From positions 1,798,001-1,862,000 of the forward strand of contig JARWMV010000232.1 in the NCBI GenBank assembly GCA_030998015.1: a stretch of 64,000 nt of DNA, in the 5' to 3' direction. Of the stretch, positions 46,777-58,538 are shown one piece after another (the stretch's first letter is position 1; each line of letters begins with the position of its first letter). The translations under genes and the position numbers were made by a program. The DNA comes from Ceratorhiza oryzae-sativae. Taxonomy: Eukaryota > Basidiomycota > Agaricomycetes > Cantharellales > Ceratobasidiaceae. Below the pieces are notes generated by a model. The model was not told the DNA's origin and ran no database searches. It was given only the letters and a program-made list of their open reading frames with translations.

Positions 46777-47084
46777 GGCTGTCAGTCGCAGTATAATTTC
46801 GATTTCAAAATTTGCTTCCGTGATCAAGCTTGCCTTTGTTTGCGTGTATTGTGTCAATCAAACCCATGTAAATGAAATTCAAACAAGATCACGAAGGACA
46901 CCGTTAGAACAAACCACGCATACATGGGTAAAGAAAGGCACAAAACTTAGGTCAAACAGACAGAAAGAAGAAAAGACCCGGTATTCATGTACATTACCAC
47001 TCAGGGGCTCTGGAAACAGCGGTCGGTGCTGGTCAAAGCAGAAGGCACGATGACACTCACCGAAAGAGCGCTACGAGCAAGTCT
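46777..47084 (-). other. NOP7 promoter / pheromone 3' region
   Basis: About 308 bp between the pescadillo start and the pheromone stop; both genes are on the minus strand. It must contain the pheromone 3' UTR and the NOP7 promoter. No further coding sequence was seen. Confidence 0.45.
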
Positions 47085-47207
47085 CTAGGCAATGACGCAG
47101 TAGGGGTTCTCGCTGCTGCTGGACTTGGTGCCAACGGGAGACTCAAATTCCTGTTCCTTGGCGGCCGACGCAGATGTGGTAGGGAAGAAGATCGCAACAA
47201 AATCCAT
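47085..47207 (-). CDS. Lipopeptide mating pheromone precursor
   Basis: A 40-residue single-exon frame from ATG 47207 to TAG 47085-47087, far below usual gene-calling cutoffs. It begins MDFVAIFF, like the MD-x-F starts of basidiomycete pheromone precursors, has a Ser/Ala/Glu-rich middle, and ends NPYCVIA. The last four residues, CVIA, are a classic CaaX box for farnesylation, removal of VIA and carboxymethylation. Mature peptides of this family are about 9-15 residues, cut after a charged pair; EF or EN here are candidates. Such pheromones activate Ste3-type receptors on compatible hyphae and are secreted without a signal peptide, probably through a Ste6-type transporter. A TATATAAT element lies about 130 bp upstream. 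No receptor gene is seen in the window, so whether this belongs to the mating-type locus or is a stray copy is unknown. Confidence 0.85.
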   Translation of the reverse strand: MDFVAIFFPTTSASAAKEQEFESPVGTKSSSSENPYCVIA

Positions 47208-47626
47208 TGAGTATAGAGCAAGTGTATATGCGGGTTAGGCAATAGGTGCAGGGAAGTGCAAATGACAGCAGAGGAATGGCGGTGTGAGGTGGTGGAGGCG
47301 GATACTATCTTGCTGAACTGGGACCAACCCCAGACGGATTATATACCTGGCTGGTCGGTACCTCTGGTTGGCGGTAGGTGATGCGACAAAGGGGACGCAT
47401 TTTGGGATGACTTAACGAGAAAACCCAGATCGGGTTTCAAAATCAGGGACCCGTCAGGTTCTGGCTCGGACTGAATCCGAAGCGATAGTCAGAACAACTA
47501 TAAAAGGATGCTCTAATACTTTCGACTAGGTATTTGCCACGGAGTTTCACATATGAATGATTTTATGGATGTATGATTCAGCAGGGCTTAACCAAGTCAG
47601 GTGACTTTTGCCCAAGCTGACTCAAG
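47208..47626. promoter_or_regulatory. Divergent promoter, pheromone and CCDC90
   Basis: About 420 bp between two start codons. On the minus strand TATATAATCC (plus 47336-47345) is a good TATA box for the pheromone gene. The right part probably serves the CCDC90-like gene. Confidence 0.55.
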
Positions 47627-48825
47627 ATGATCTGCCGCGTTCGCCCCCTCGTTCTCCAGAGGACTCTTTGTTCATCAAGCATAACTCGTAATTCTCAATA
47701 CAAAATTATAGAAGAAAATAACTCCTCTAATACTGAGGGTGCTTCCAAGAGCCAAAACCCTGATACCCAGCTCGAGGTCATCAAACAAGTCACCTCAACT
47801 TCATCTCCTCATATCTCCAGTTCTACTCCCAGTCTCCCTCAGGCATCCAATAGCCATGAAATACAAGTGTATCAAATCCCACGTGTTCACGCCTTTGATA
47901 CTCATCGTTTCGTAACCATTCTCGAACAACACCACCTTCCTACTCCTATCGCTAGCGCACTGATGAGAGCATCGAGGGCAATCTTGGTAGTCAGATTTGG
48001 GCGTGTAAAGCAAGAAATATTCGGGGTTCGTGACTTAGATAACGTAAGTTTCATTTATCATTCACACTTGTGCAATTTTTTTTAACGATAATAATATTCT
48101 CCTAGCAAGCCTATCTCTTTCGAGCTGCGTTATCGGAATTAAGAGCCGAATTGACCATGCGAACCCGGAACGAGTTTGCTGCGCTACGCACAGCTTCAAC
48201 TGCCCTTCGAAGAGAGGTGGATGCGCTGGAAGGGAAAATCAAGGAGGATATTGCAACTATGAAGCACGAGTAAGCCCAAATGGATAAATGTGCATTTGGT
48301 AAGGAGCTAATACGGATGAATTTGGACCAGCATCGATATGGAGATCAATGACCGGAAGAATGAGACGAGGGCAGAGGCCAAAGCTAGCGAGATTGCCATC
48401 GAGGTAAGCAATATATTCGATAGGTTCTTATGCCACGCACTCCCCGGGAGTCTTTCGGACTGCTATCGCTATGGTGCAAGTCCTTGGACTTGACCGGACA
48501 TGAGCCTTCTCTCCGCGGATATAGGCTGATGACGGGCGTAGGAATTGAATCACCGAGCGACTATAAAAATCAGTGACCTCCGGTACGGCAGGCTGCATCT
48601 CACTCCCCTCTTGTGGCTTAACCTTTGCTACGTAGGACTGAAATAGAGCAAGCGAAATGGGTGAATATCAGCCGTGGCGTCTTAGGCGTGCTAGGTCTCG
48701 TCTCGTTGGTTATTGTCGGCATGGAGCTAGCGCCTAAACCACCGAAACTCGTCCCGGTTCCAACGCCTACCGTCGTTGTCGAGCGCGAGAAACCGGATCT
48801 ACGAGACTTTGAGGATAGCGAATAG
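47627..48825 (+). CDS. CCDC90/DUF1640 mitochondrial coiled-coil protein
   Basis: Inner mitochondrial membrane protein of the MCUR1/CCDC90/yeast Fmp32 family, linked in other organisms to calcium uniporter regulation or cytochrome oxidase assembly. ATG 47627 opens an Arg-rich targeting sequence ([18 protein letters not shown]). The conserved family start [20 protein letters not shown] follows, then [11 protein letters not shown]. Next comes a long coiled coil ([64 protein letters not shown]). A single C-terminal membrane helix ([20 protein letters not shown]) ends just before a short acidic tail, the standard layout. Intron 48400-48540 is longer than its neighbours. The stop TAG is at 48823-48825. 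Confidence 0.9.
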
Positions 48826-50150
48826 AGGGGTCCGCATGAAGGGGGGATTGGTTTGGGATTGGTTTGAAGGGTTAGACCCAAGGGGGGACTGCGATATGGC
48901 TGCAGGAGTAAAATTGATGCGTACCGCATGGCTGGCAAGTCCATTTGTCATTTGGTTCGTGTCAACCGATTTGCATACTAGGCGACTTACTCATTTCTCC
49001 GGAGAAGCAGGGAAGACGAGTTCTTCATTATCTTCTGTAATTAGGGTGAATACAAGTCTCCAACACAGAATCTATAATTTACTGCATTTAGCTGGTTCCC
49101 TGTGGGGGACTTGTGGATTGACACACCTGGGTGCACTGGGCGAGTACATCATGCAAGCGAACCTTAGGCATATATTCGGACGGCTCTATGCGCTTGATAT
49201 CCCTGTATTCGGGCTGGTGATCATCCTGAGCGTCCGACTTTCTCCATTCTTGGACAGGACTTGGTCTGGGAAGAAAGCACAACGGGTGCCGAATAGCCGA
49301 TGCTTTGCCGGTCCTTCTCACGTGCTAATCTCCGAGTTGATGGTTGAATGCTTCTTGGCTTCTCTGAATCGACAAGTGATCGAAACGATCGAGCGACTCC
49401 AGACTAGGTGCTATCATGACGTACACCCCAATACCGAGTGCTTACAAAGCTCCAGTTCCGCCACTTTTATTTTACGCAACTTGAGCACGTCAGCACCTAG
49501 CTACCGGGGGTTCGAAAGGTTAATCCATACAACTGGAAGTGCGGAGAGTGGGAAGTTCCGCCCATACGGGATTAAACGAGACCTATAACAGCATGATCGA
49601 CTCATGATTCGTTGGCCTAGTGCGCATATAGTAATGCCAGCAGAGCCCCGTATACCTCGGTACGTCTACGGCAAATAATACCTGGTTTGGCCTCTTGAGC
49701 TATTCGACCGCTTCCTGTAGCTCGGTTCGAATAATGGGGCCCGTCAAGGTCCGCTCATCGCGAGCGACCAGTAGCCCTGGACGTTGCTCCAAACTCGCTT
49801 TTATTGGAGCGCTTCCTATCCGGAATTCGCCAATAGGATCGCTTGCCCGCAACTGAGGAACGAGGCGCCGCTACTGCCAGGTACCATGGAGCATGCGTTG
49901 CCCCAGACAGGAAGCAACTCAGTTCCAGTTACAGTGTTATGCGATGTCAAGTCCCTTGCGTGGATTTTCAGAAGAAGCTCATTCAGGTTATTTCGCATAA
50001 ACGATCTGGCTTGGGAAAACAAAACAATTTGAATTTATTCTGATTCAGATTACAGGGCACAAGAAATTCTATAGACGAAAGCGAAGAGCTAGATGGGTTT
50101 AAGCTAACAAGCGAGATAGCATATTTTTTCTTGCAATGTGCAAGCGACAC
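48826..50150. other. Convergent intergenic, doubtful ORF
   Basis: The 1.3 kb between the 3' ends of the CCDC90-like and adenylation genes. One plus-strand frame is open from ATG 48836 to 49588 (about 250 codons) but has no recognisable domain and includes what should be the 3' UTR of the upstream gene. I do not call it a gene. The rest shows no coding signal. Confidence 0.3.
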
Positions 50151-53100
50151 TTAAGAGTCCCAAATGGCACCTTGAATGCGATAAAGTTAAGCATGCTAAA
50201 CGACTCGGAGCAACCAGAAGACTCACCGAATGCAGGGATACCACGGCTCATCATACCATACACCACCTTCTCCGTCAGCTTTTGGTTGCTAATGATTGCC
50301 ACAGCTTCCGCATCGAATTCGCGTACCAACCGGAGAGTGAGCTTTACCATGTCTGGCTTGCCATGCTTGCGTGTGTCATAGATGACAGCATCGGGTGACG
50401 CCTCGAGCAGCTTGTCAACCAGCTCATCGCCAAAAGTTTTGCGGACGTCTGGACTGGTCCAGAGTAGGCGCATTGCGGTGCGCTTCTCGAAGATTGCGGG
50501 TGCACATGGACCAATACCGGAGCCAGTGGCGACGATAACCATTCGTCGGAAGAGTGGGACGATACGGAGAACACCGTAAGTCGGAACGCCGCGCACCCAG
50601 AGTTTTGTCGGCGGGTTTTCGATGGTTCGGCCCGTCCAGTCACCAGCACGAGAAACGACAAGACTGAATCCTTGAACTCCCGGCTCTTGGATCCTGAAGA
50701 AGAACTCAGCGTTGTTTTTCTCAGCCAAACATATCCGGGACTCACGTTGCAAAGGAATGCCATTCCATGAGCGGCGACGTGGAGATGCGGACAAAGTGCC
50801 CAGTCTTGGGGGTGGTGTAGTTGAAGTATAGGCGGATCGCATGATTCGAGAGGACGACAGAGCGCACGTCGACCTTGCGCAGCCTGGTCCAAGACGAGAT
50901 GATGGAAAGCGTGATGATGCAGATCATCCAGAATGAGGCATTGTGACGGAGGGCATGTGCCAAGCTCTCGCCGGGATCCCTGTAGTCGTTGGTCAGGAGA
51001 ACCACCAAGGCCCAAACCAGTGCTGTTGCAGTCCAACTAGGATAGACAGTTAGCCAATGCATTTCTCAAAAGAACAATTGCGTTACCCGAAAAACCTGTG
51101 CGTGCGCTCAAAGTTGTCGTGTGCTGTCGAACGTCTCTTGGGATATGCAAACCAGACCATGACTGTCCGATTAACCCCAAGTCAGCCGATGATAGGTGTC
51201 AATCGTAGCCACGACATACCAAGCAGAAGGGATAGGACTATATAGGTAATCACGGTAGTCGCGATTGACGCTCCACGACGACGTACAACATCGCGTGTAA
51301 CCTCAACGGCTAAGTAGAATGTTAGCAAAATTACAGGTTGGAACCCAGGCAACTCACTGAAGTAGATCAACCACACAATGGCGCTGATTGCGCTACCAGA
51401 GTGCGCGCCACCATGGTGGTAAACACGTCCGGCAACGCGGCGAATAGCCAACGGCCACGAGCGAGGCACCGCGCACGCAATATTGAAGATCAGGTTCAAA
51501 ACATAATCCTAGTATCGTAAGCACAGTTAGGGCGGTTTTTTCGGTCACGCATATATGAAAAATTACCTGGCGCATGAGCACTGCTCCACAAATATTCCCG
51601 ACCACAACAGTTCCGATATGGTTAGCAGGGAGGCCTCCCTTCACCAGAGCATGGATGAAAATCGACATGTTGACGATAAAAACCACACCGAACAATCGAC
51701 GATAAAGGGAGAAGATAATGTGTCGAAGGTTGCGTACGACCTTGGGTTCGTTCTTGTCTGGAATTTCGTCGTCGAGATAACCGTCCCAAGCGTTCCCTCC
51801 CTTTTCAGCTGCAGCGGCGGTCACAGCATTTCCAGATGGGAGGTGGGGTAGGGCGGCGACAAGGTCCTCTGGGCTTTCTTTGGAGATATCGTACTTCTCG
51901 GTTTCTTCCTGGCGCAAGGTTGAACGAGACGTAGCAGACGAGATCGACTTGTGAGATGTTTTGGAAGAGCTCTTGATGGATGGGCTTTCTTCAACGAGTG
52001 GCCGGAACGACTCGTTAGTGATTTGGGGCAACTGCGACGGGGCCTGAGCCTCTTGGAGGTGTGTCCACATATTCGCAAGCTCGACCGAATTGACGGACAG
52101 ACGATTCGAGACGGCAGACTCGGTGGCCTTGGTAGTAGCCGCGACAAATGGCGTGAACCTGAGCTTCGAGGTGCGGTCTTGATATCAAACTGTGCTCGGG
52201 GCAGCAGATTCAGTTGCCGTAGGCGCAACGACTGGTGCTGGTGCTTCAACCAGGGCGCGGAGTGCCCGCTTATCGATTTTTCTAATATCCGGTCAGTTTG
52301 CTGCTCACAAAGATGAGTTTCTAGTGTTCCACATACCCATTGGCAGTTTTGGGGACGGTCTCAAGCTTAATGTACCTAGTGGGACGAGCGTAGTATGGCT
52401 GAACCTTCGCGCAGGCCTCCTTGACCACCTCGATGTCGGCTGTGTCTGGGTGTACGAACCCAACCAGTTCCTTTCCTATGAGTAGGGCGCATGCAGTAGT
52501 AACCCCCTCAGCAGCCTGGAAATTGTCAGCAAAGGGTCATTTGGGCCGAATCGATATACGTACCTCTAGAGACGCTGAAACGCCATCAAGCTCAACTCGG
52601 AATCCTTTGATTTTCACCTGTCAAATCAAATTAGTTTAATGGACTTTATCACAGCATGTTCCACCAACACACCTGATCATCTGCTCGTCCAAGGTGAATC
52701 AGAGATCCATCCTCGCGCCACTTTCCAAGATCGCCCGTGTTAAACATGAGGCGCCTATATGTAATCTTCTTAGCTTTCTAATTCAAGCGTGTATACGAAG
52801 TGCTTACCCATCATTCAAGAAGGGATCCCGCTTGAACTTCTTGGCTGTCAGCTCTGGCAATCCGATGTAACCACGCGCGGCGCAATCGCCACCGCCCCAC
52901 ATGATTCCTTGGAATAACTCGTGAGCTTCAAGGATATGGATATGAAGCAGATACTCACCGGTCTCCCCAATGGGCAAGGGCCTCATCTCTTCATCAAGGA
53001 CGTATACTGTGTTGTTCGGAAGGGGCTTTCCGATGTTCATTTCGTCTCCAACGGAATGCGGTAGGGGCGTCATCGTGTTGACAATGGTGACCTGGTATTG

Positions 53101-54489
53101 CTATGTTAGGATATATGCGCACAGATCATAACTCAAGACAACTCACTTCAGTAGGGCCACAAGAGTTATAGTATTCCACACCCGCTGCGGCGAGCTTGTC
53201 GGCTAGGGGTTTCGGGCAAGGCTCTCCAGCTGTGGCGACGAACTTGATATTTGGATAGTCCGCTGGGTCGTAGAGTTGCATGACGGACGGTGTAGCAATG
53301 ACGATATCGACACTGAGAAGTCATAGATGTCAGTGCTTGTCACAAGGATAAGTAACTACCAGAGCACTAACCTGCTCATGACCTTCTTCCAATCCGAGCC
53401 ACGGATGCATAGTGTGCAACCATTGACCATGCTTCCCAGGCACTCCCATTGAGCCATATCAAAGGCAACATTCAGGAGCTGAGCGACTCGGCGCCCAGGA
53501 CGCATGCCGACGCGCCCAGGGTCGGTCAAAAGGAGATTTACCACGCTCAGGTGCATGACATCAACACCCTTTGGTTTACCGGTTGTGCCTGATATAGTCA
53601 TATTAGCACGTGAATGAATTCAATTTCAATACTCTGTCTACTTACCAGATGTATAAATGGCGTATACACTGGAGGTGTGGTAGGTTTCAGTTTCAGCGAT
53701 TAACGACTGGGAGACTAGACAGACTAACCCATCAGTTGTTTGGCCACCTATCTCTAACTTTTGATCGTAGGCACTGTCGTTTACGATGTCTTCGATTATC
53801 AACGTTTCTGAGAGTGTATGTGAGTATAGTGGTTAGACTTCATGACGCACGAACATACTTGAATTTGGGACGCGAGGAGCGAACTTGCGGAGACATAAGA
53901 CTGTCTGTACGCCAGCATCCGGAATGATATGAGCGAGAGTCGAATCGGTGACAATACCACCATCTATGAGATACAGTTAGTTTTGGCTCACAGCCTATAT
54001 ATCGATAGCCATATACCTTGAGGAACGTATGCAGCTAATTGATCAATGGTCAGAGTGTTATCTCAAAGGAAACAAATGCTGAAACATACCTCCTGATTTG
54101 AGTACACCGAGCATACCAGCGACCATAGAGATACTTCGTTGAACGAGTAGAAGCACTCGATCGCCTGACTTGACACCTTGTTGCTTCAGAGCGACGGCAA
54201 GGCGGTCGGACATTTTCTTGAGCTCGAGGTAAGTTACAGACTGTCCATCGTGCTCGATGGCGATAGCGGAAGGATTGAGAGACACCTGATGCTCGAATGC
54301 GGCGTGCACCGTTGCAAAAGGTGGTGTATAAGTCGTACCCAGGCCGAAAGCGATAAACTTCGCCTGGTCATCGGGGGAGAGTGTGGAGATGGACTCTGGA
54401 GCGATATGCATGACTGCGACCGGAGTGAGAGGGATGTCGATGGGGACTTGATGCCTTTGCCTGGGTGCATTTATATTGCTAAAATTCAT
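50151..54489 (-). CDS. Adenylation domain fused to membrane flavoprotein reductase
   Basis: An NRPS-like protein of unusual build. The N-terminal half is an AMP-binding adenylation domain: TYLELKKMSDRLA, YTSGTTGKPKGV (P-loop), NVAFDMAQWECLG, YNSCGPTEVT, FNTGDLGKW and GKIDKRAL (catalytic Lys). No carrier domain with an LGGDS-type site could be found after it. A Ser-rich linker leads to several membrane helices (SIFIHALVKGG, ISAIVWLIYFS, ITYIVLSLLLGM, TATALVWALVVLL, WMICIITLSII). A ferredoxin-reductase-like part follows (IRLYFNYTTPKTGHFVRIS for FAD, IVATGSGIGPCAPAI for NADPH) up to IPAFGAIWDS at TAA 50151-50153. The membrane half resembles the fungal transmembrane flavoprotein TmpA as I remember it. 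Between the halves (about 52190) an in-frame TGA must be removed by a predicted 69-bp intron. The start chosen is ATG 54489. Confidence 0.83.
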
Positions 54490-55700
54490 GATCGAAAGTT
54501 GAGCATGTTTGTACGAGTTTCCTACTCTTCGTGAGGAGCCGAGTCGAGCGTAGAGGGAAACGGCGTGACCTTGTGCTGAGAATTCTCGGAGCACACGCGG
54601 GTGGATCACTTGCTATTCATAAAATGATACCCTATTGGAGTCGAGCCGGAGTAATGCGTGGCCGTGGTCGCTTCGACTAGTTTATCAAAAGCTAGCCCAA
54701 AATCGCTCAGTGTGGAGAGATTTCCGACGGTAGCGCCAGTAAATTCGCACAAATGTGGCTCTGACAACTACCATAAGCGGTCGCAAAGTACAGCCAGCGT
54801 CGCGAATCATCGGCGGAATTTCCGGCACTATTCTGGACACATGCCGTTAGGACCATTGTGTCTCGAAGGGAACCTTCGGATCTGGCCACACGATCAGGTG
54901 GCACACGGTAGGCGATAGCGACTGTAGACGTTGAGAAGACAGGTGCGAAGCCAGACCAGGAATTGCGTGCATCAGCGGGCCATGGATCCACCCCAACTAG
55001 GAATTCAAGCTGCAAAATGAGCAGGATCTTCCCAGGAGCAGCACAAAAACCGTCGGGTCCGCTCGACTATTTTGCCGATAACAGCACTGCCGGCCGACGA
55101 AGCTCAGTCGTTGGGTCGTGTTGACCAGGTTCCTCTCTTGCCTCATTAAACTCAAACCCATGTGGGACTGTCAGTACAGCCACCCAGCCCCTGATCAAAG
55201 CGTCTTCAAGGAACCGTCACGCTACCGATCTCACTCGATTGCATCATTCGCCAAGTCCAGGTGACTCTGGTCGAAGCTCGAATCCGTACGAATTGGGCCC
55301 CTGCTCCGGAACCTCAACTGCGCCCCGCCCTTTGCCGTCCTGTTTGTCGACGTCGAAGGAGAGAGCTTAACGCTCGGCTCTACCAAATTACGAAACAATC
55401 ACATGTCAACCCGTTCAATGCTGGCGCTTCAGAGGCCAACGATGTTCGGCGGATCATGTGGATCGCCTGCATCAGACACGTTGGCGGGGTGAAGAATGTT
55501 TGCCCGAACTTGTGCTGTGGATCCTTCTTCCCGGCGAGCCCCGCATCCTTACCCCTGCTTCGGTTATCAAGAAAAAGCCAATGATATTGACATGTCGTTG
55601 ATCCATTTCAGGCACTTTTATCTCATATTGCGACCCGCAGAGTCCCTTACACTCCCCGCAGATCCACATTCAGTCCATTCCCCTCCCCCTCGTCCCCACC
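54490..55700. other. Divergent intergenic region
   Basis: 1.2 kb between the adenylation gene and enoyl-CoA hydratase. The last 100 bp before the hydratase ATG are C/T-rich. A 107-codon plus-strand frame at 55261-55584 shows no recognisable product. No gene is called. Confidence 0.4.
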
Positions 55701-56890
55701 ATGTCTTCGTCAGAGCTTATCCTCGTCGCCAGGTCGTCAGGCGTCGGCATCATCAAACTGAACCGCCCTCGGGCCTTGAACGCGTTGTCCGGGCAGCTCA
55801 TCGAGCAGCTCTTGGCTGCCGTTCAGGGCTTCGAAGCCGACGATGAGATTGGTGCCATCGTTATCACAGGGAGGTGAGTCTGTCCTGCTGTATCACATGT
55901 CTTGGTACTAACCATTCGGAACGCAGCGAAAAGGTGTTTGCAGGTGCGTAGCCAACTCAGGCGTTCCACGTCAACTACCACTGACGCTTCATGCTGTAGC
56001 CGGCGCGGACATCAAGGAGCTTGAAAAGCTCACCTTTGTGAACGCTTACATGGGCAATTTCCTTCAGTCCCTTGCAGACGGTATTGCTGCTGCTCGTAAG
56101 CCAATTCTTGCCGCTGTCAATGGCTACGCGGTGCGTTTGAGATTCAGGGTTTACCAACGCCAGCAACCACTGATCCCATCAATATTAGCTTGGTGGTGGA
56201 TGCGAGCTAGCCATGATGTGCGATGTTATTTATGGTACAGTGGATACAATTTCATGTCGAGCCTATTTCGCTAATTGTCCATTCCGACAGCCGGAACGAA
56301 CGCAGTCTTTGGCCAGCCTGAAATCAAAATAGGAACCATTCCTGGGGCAGGTGGTACACAGAGATTGATTCGAGCTGTTGGAAAGGCCAAGGTCAGCAAC
56401 ATAACAACTAACTGGAATACATGCATCTTCCTGGAAACATGAGGCGCTAATGACAAACCATTGCTAGGCAATGCACATGATCCTCACCGGGGAGTCCATG
56501 TCTGCGGCGGACGCGGAACAAGCCGGTTTGGTCGCCAAGATATTGCCCCCAGAAAAGACTCTAGAGGTTGCTATTGCAGCAGGCTCTGCGATGGCCGGCA
56601 TGTCTCGGCCCGTTCTATTGATGGCAAAGGAAAGCGTAAACCGAGGTGCGTTCTCAAAGACTGGAACATGGAAGCAAAGCTTATGAACATGACAAATCTA
56701 ATTAGCCGAGGACCTACCCCTCTCAGAGGGTCTACGCTTTGAGCGTCGGTTGTACCACGCGTCCTTCTCAACGGTAGGTTTGATTATTCAGGCTCTATAT
56801 TCTCAATTACTCAAATGTTTCCAGGCCGATTCGAAGGAGGGAATGAGGGCATTCATCGGCAAGCGCAAGCCGGAGTTCCAGAACGCTTAA
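55701..56890 (+). CDS. Enoyl-CoA hydratase
   Basis: Crotonase-fold enzyme that hydrates trans-2-enoyl-CoA in fatty-acid beta-oxidation or amino-acid breakdown. It starts at ATG 55701 in a CCACC context. Landmarks are [37 protein letters not shown] (the oxyanion-hole strand), [20 protein letters not shown] (first catalytic Glu in GGGCELA) and [20 protein letters not shown] (second catalytic Glu in QPEI). The end KRKPEFQNA at TAA 56888-56890 is typical of the mitochondrial short-chain form. The N-terminus is short, without an obvious targeting sequence, so mitochondrial or peroxisomal location is not settled. Seven or eight exons with GT-AG introns. About 260 residues, near the family norm. Confidence 0.94.
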
Positions 56891-57162
56891 ATATTTTGTG
56901 TAAAAATTACTTGTATTTGGATGTGAGATAGTATAGGAATCTACGTAGCATAGCCTCACAGACACCGTATACATGCGTTGGTTATCCAATTCGGGGATCA
57001 ACGAGGTGAACAGGGTCTGTACGGATCAACTGTCAAATCAGGCTTAGCCGGCGGTAGAGAAAAAGCAATTGTCACATAACCACCACACCATTGACGCGTT
57101 CAATCGTCCCCGTCGTTAAAACTAGCTCAAATCGTTGCTAAACGTAGCATATTTTAAATATC

Positions 57163-57687
57163 ATGTGGTGAGCGTATTAATTAGTGTCCTGTATACCCAA
57201 ACTGAGCTTGACAAAGCAAACATATCCTCAACGCGCAAGCTGCGATTCGCGCCCCATGTTGCAAACAATGGTTCGACTGTCCCGAATGTCATGCAGAGGT
57301 CGCAGACCACAAGCTCAAAAAGACTACAGAGATGGTTTTCATGTGTAAAAAGTGTCGCAAGGCCTTCCGGAAGGATATGACGCAATTCGAGGAGAGTGAT
57401 GAATACTGTCCGCATTGTGACAACCACTATGTGAGTTCCTCTCACTGGCTTCAGAATCAACCTTCAAACTGGAACCGGATACCTTAGATCATTGAAGCGA
57501 AAACGCCTCAAGCCGGACTTGCGGTTGAAGGGGAGGACGCCAGGAAGGACGCAAGGTATGTGGTATTAATTTTGTTTGACTTTGGACTAACCCAAGAGAA
57601 CTCTTGCTTAGAATGTTGCGAGATGAACGCATGAAACGGATGGACTTGTCTCTGGACGATGCCTTTGCAGATCTGGTCGAGTCATGA
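57163..57687 (+). CDS. CHY zinc-finger protein, Hot13-like
   Basis: Small protein built on a CHY zinc finger. ATG 57163 gives only MC before a 47-bp intron; the next exon continues KHILNAQAAIRAPCCKQWFD and CPECHAEVADHKL. MVFMCKKCRKAFRKD and SDEYCPHCDNHY follow, supplying the ordered Cys/His ligands for several zinc ions. The C-terminal part (GLAVEGEDARKDARMLRDER) is charged and helical, ending DDAFADLVES at TGA 57685-57687. In yeast the related Hot13 acts in the mitochondrial intermembrane space, keeping the Mia40 import pathway oxidised by removing zinc. The small first exon explains why a simple frame search starts elsewhere. Confidence 0.85.
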
Positions 57688-57767
57688 TATTGCGATATCC
57701 ATTATATGGCTTAGAGCGCCTAGTATTTTACACAACCAACACCTAGATATTTAATACAAAAAGAGCT

Positions 57768-58538
57768 CTAATCATCATGAATAATAATCTGAGTAGGTTC
57801 AGCAATTTTGACATCGGGAGGAAGAGTAGGCAGTTCTGGCTCCTCCTGGACGGCCCGTGGAGGGATAGGAATGTTAGAATCATCGTCATCGTCATCGCTG
57901 GCATCCCCGGGCCGTCGGAAAACGACACCTGCGCCGTCTGCTGCCAGCCGTCGTCGCTTGGTGGGTTCCTCGTTGGTGCCTTCTGTGTTGACCTGGCTGC
58001 CTTTGCCCATCGCGCGGTTCTTCTTCTTTTGCCGCTTTGCGCGATTCTTAGCGGTCTTGGCCTCACTTTGCTCCTCCCTCTCCCGTTTTAGCTGTTCGAA
58101 TTCCGCAATATCCTTTTCCTGTAGACTGGCATTAGAGAAGCCCAATCGGGACCTGTTCCCACATGGTGTACTTGCCTTTTGTGCAGCATCTTCCATGATC
58201 TTTATTCGCTCGTATTCCCTTCTTCTACTCTGCTTGTATACGTGAAATTCTCCGCTGCCAGCACCTTTAGGTCGTTGGTGGAAAGGTTACTGCGGGCCGT
58301 GTTGGTGTAGCAAATCGTGGCACTCACCTGCGCTGGAGCCTTGCACATTTTTCATCATTTCTCGGGGAGCCCTGAGCTCCTTCTCCTTTGGGGGAGCTGG
58401 TATATTAACGGGCTTTGCAGGATCCTTCATGAGCCTCTCGAGTTGCTGTTTCTGGAGATCTGCAGCCGTCTGTCGTTTACGAGCTGCTGCAGCTTCGCTA
58501 GATTCCCCAGGATTTGGGGTGGGAGATTTAGAAGCCAT
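57768..58538 (-). CDS. PRKRIP1-like splicing-associated protein (DUF1168)
   Basis: Small nuclear coiled-coil protein. The ATG at 58538 gives MASKSPTPNPGESSEAAAAR, then ADLQKQQLERLMKDPAKPVN and IPAPPKEKELRAPREMMKNV, matching the DUF1168/PRKRIP1 core. The next exon continues AGSGEFHVYKQSRRREYERI, with a long basic helix afterwards (EQLKREREEQSEAKTAKNRA) and KRQKKKNRAMGKGSQ as a likely nuclear-localisation stretch. The C-terminus is acidic, ending IIIHDD at TAG 57768-57770. In humans PRKRIP1 sits as a bridging helix in the catalytic spliceosome; the fungal protein probably does the same. Three exons. It is divergent from the Vps68-like gene. Confidence 0.88.

Noticed and set aside
55261..55584. 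107-codon frame upstream of enoyl-CoA hydratase
   Set aside because: No domain, Arg/Pro-rich composition typical of a random frame, and it lies in the promoter region.
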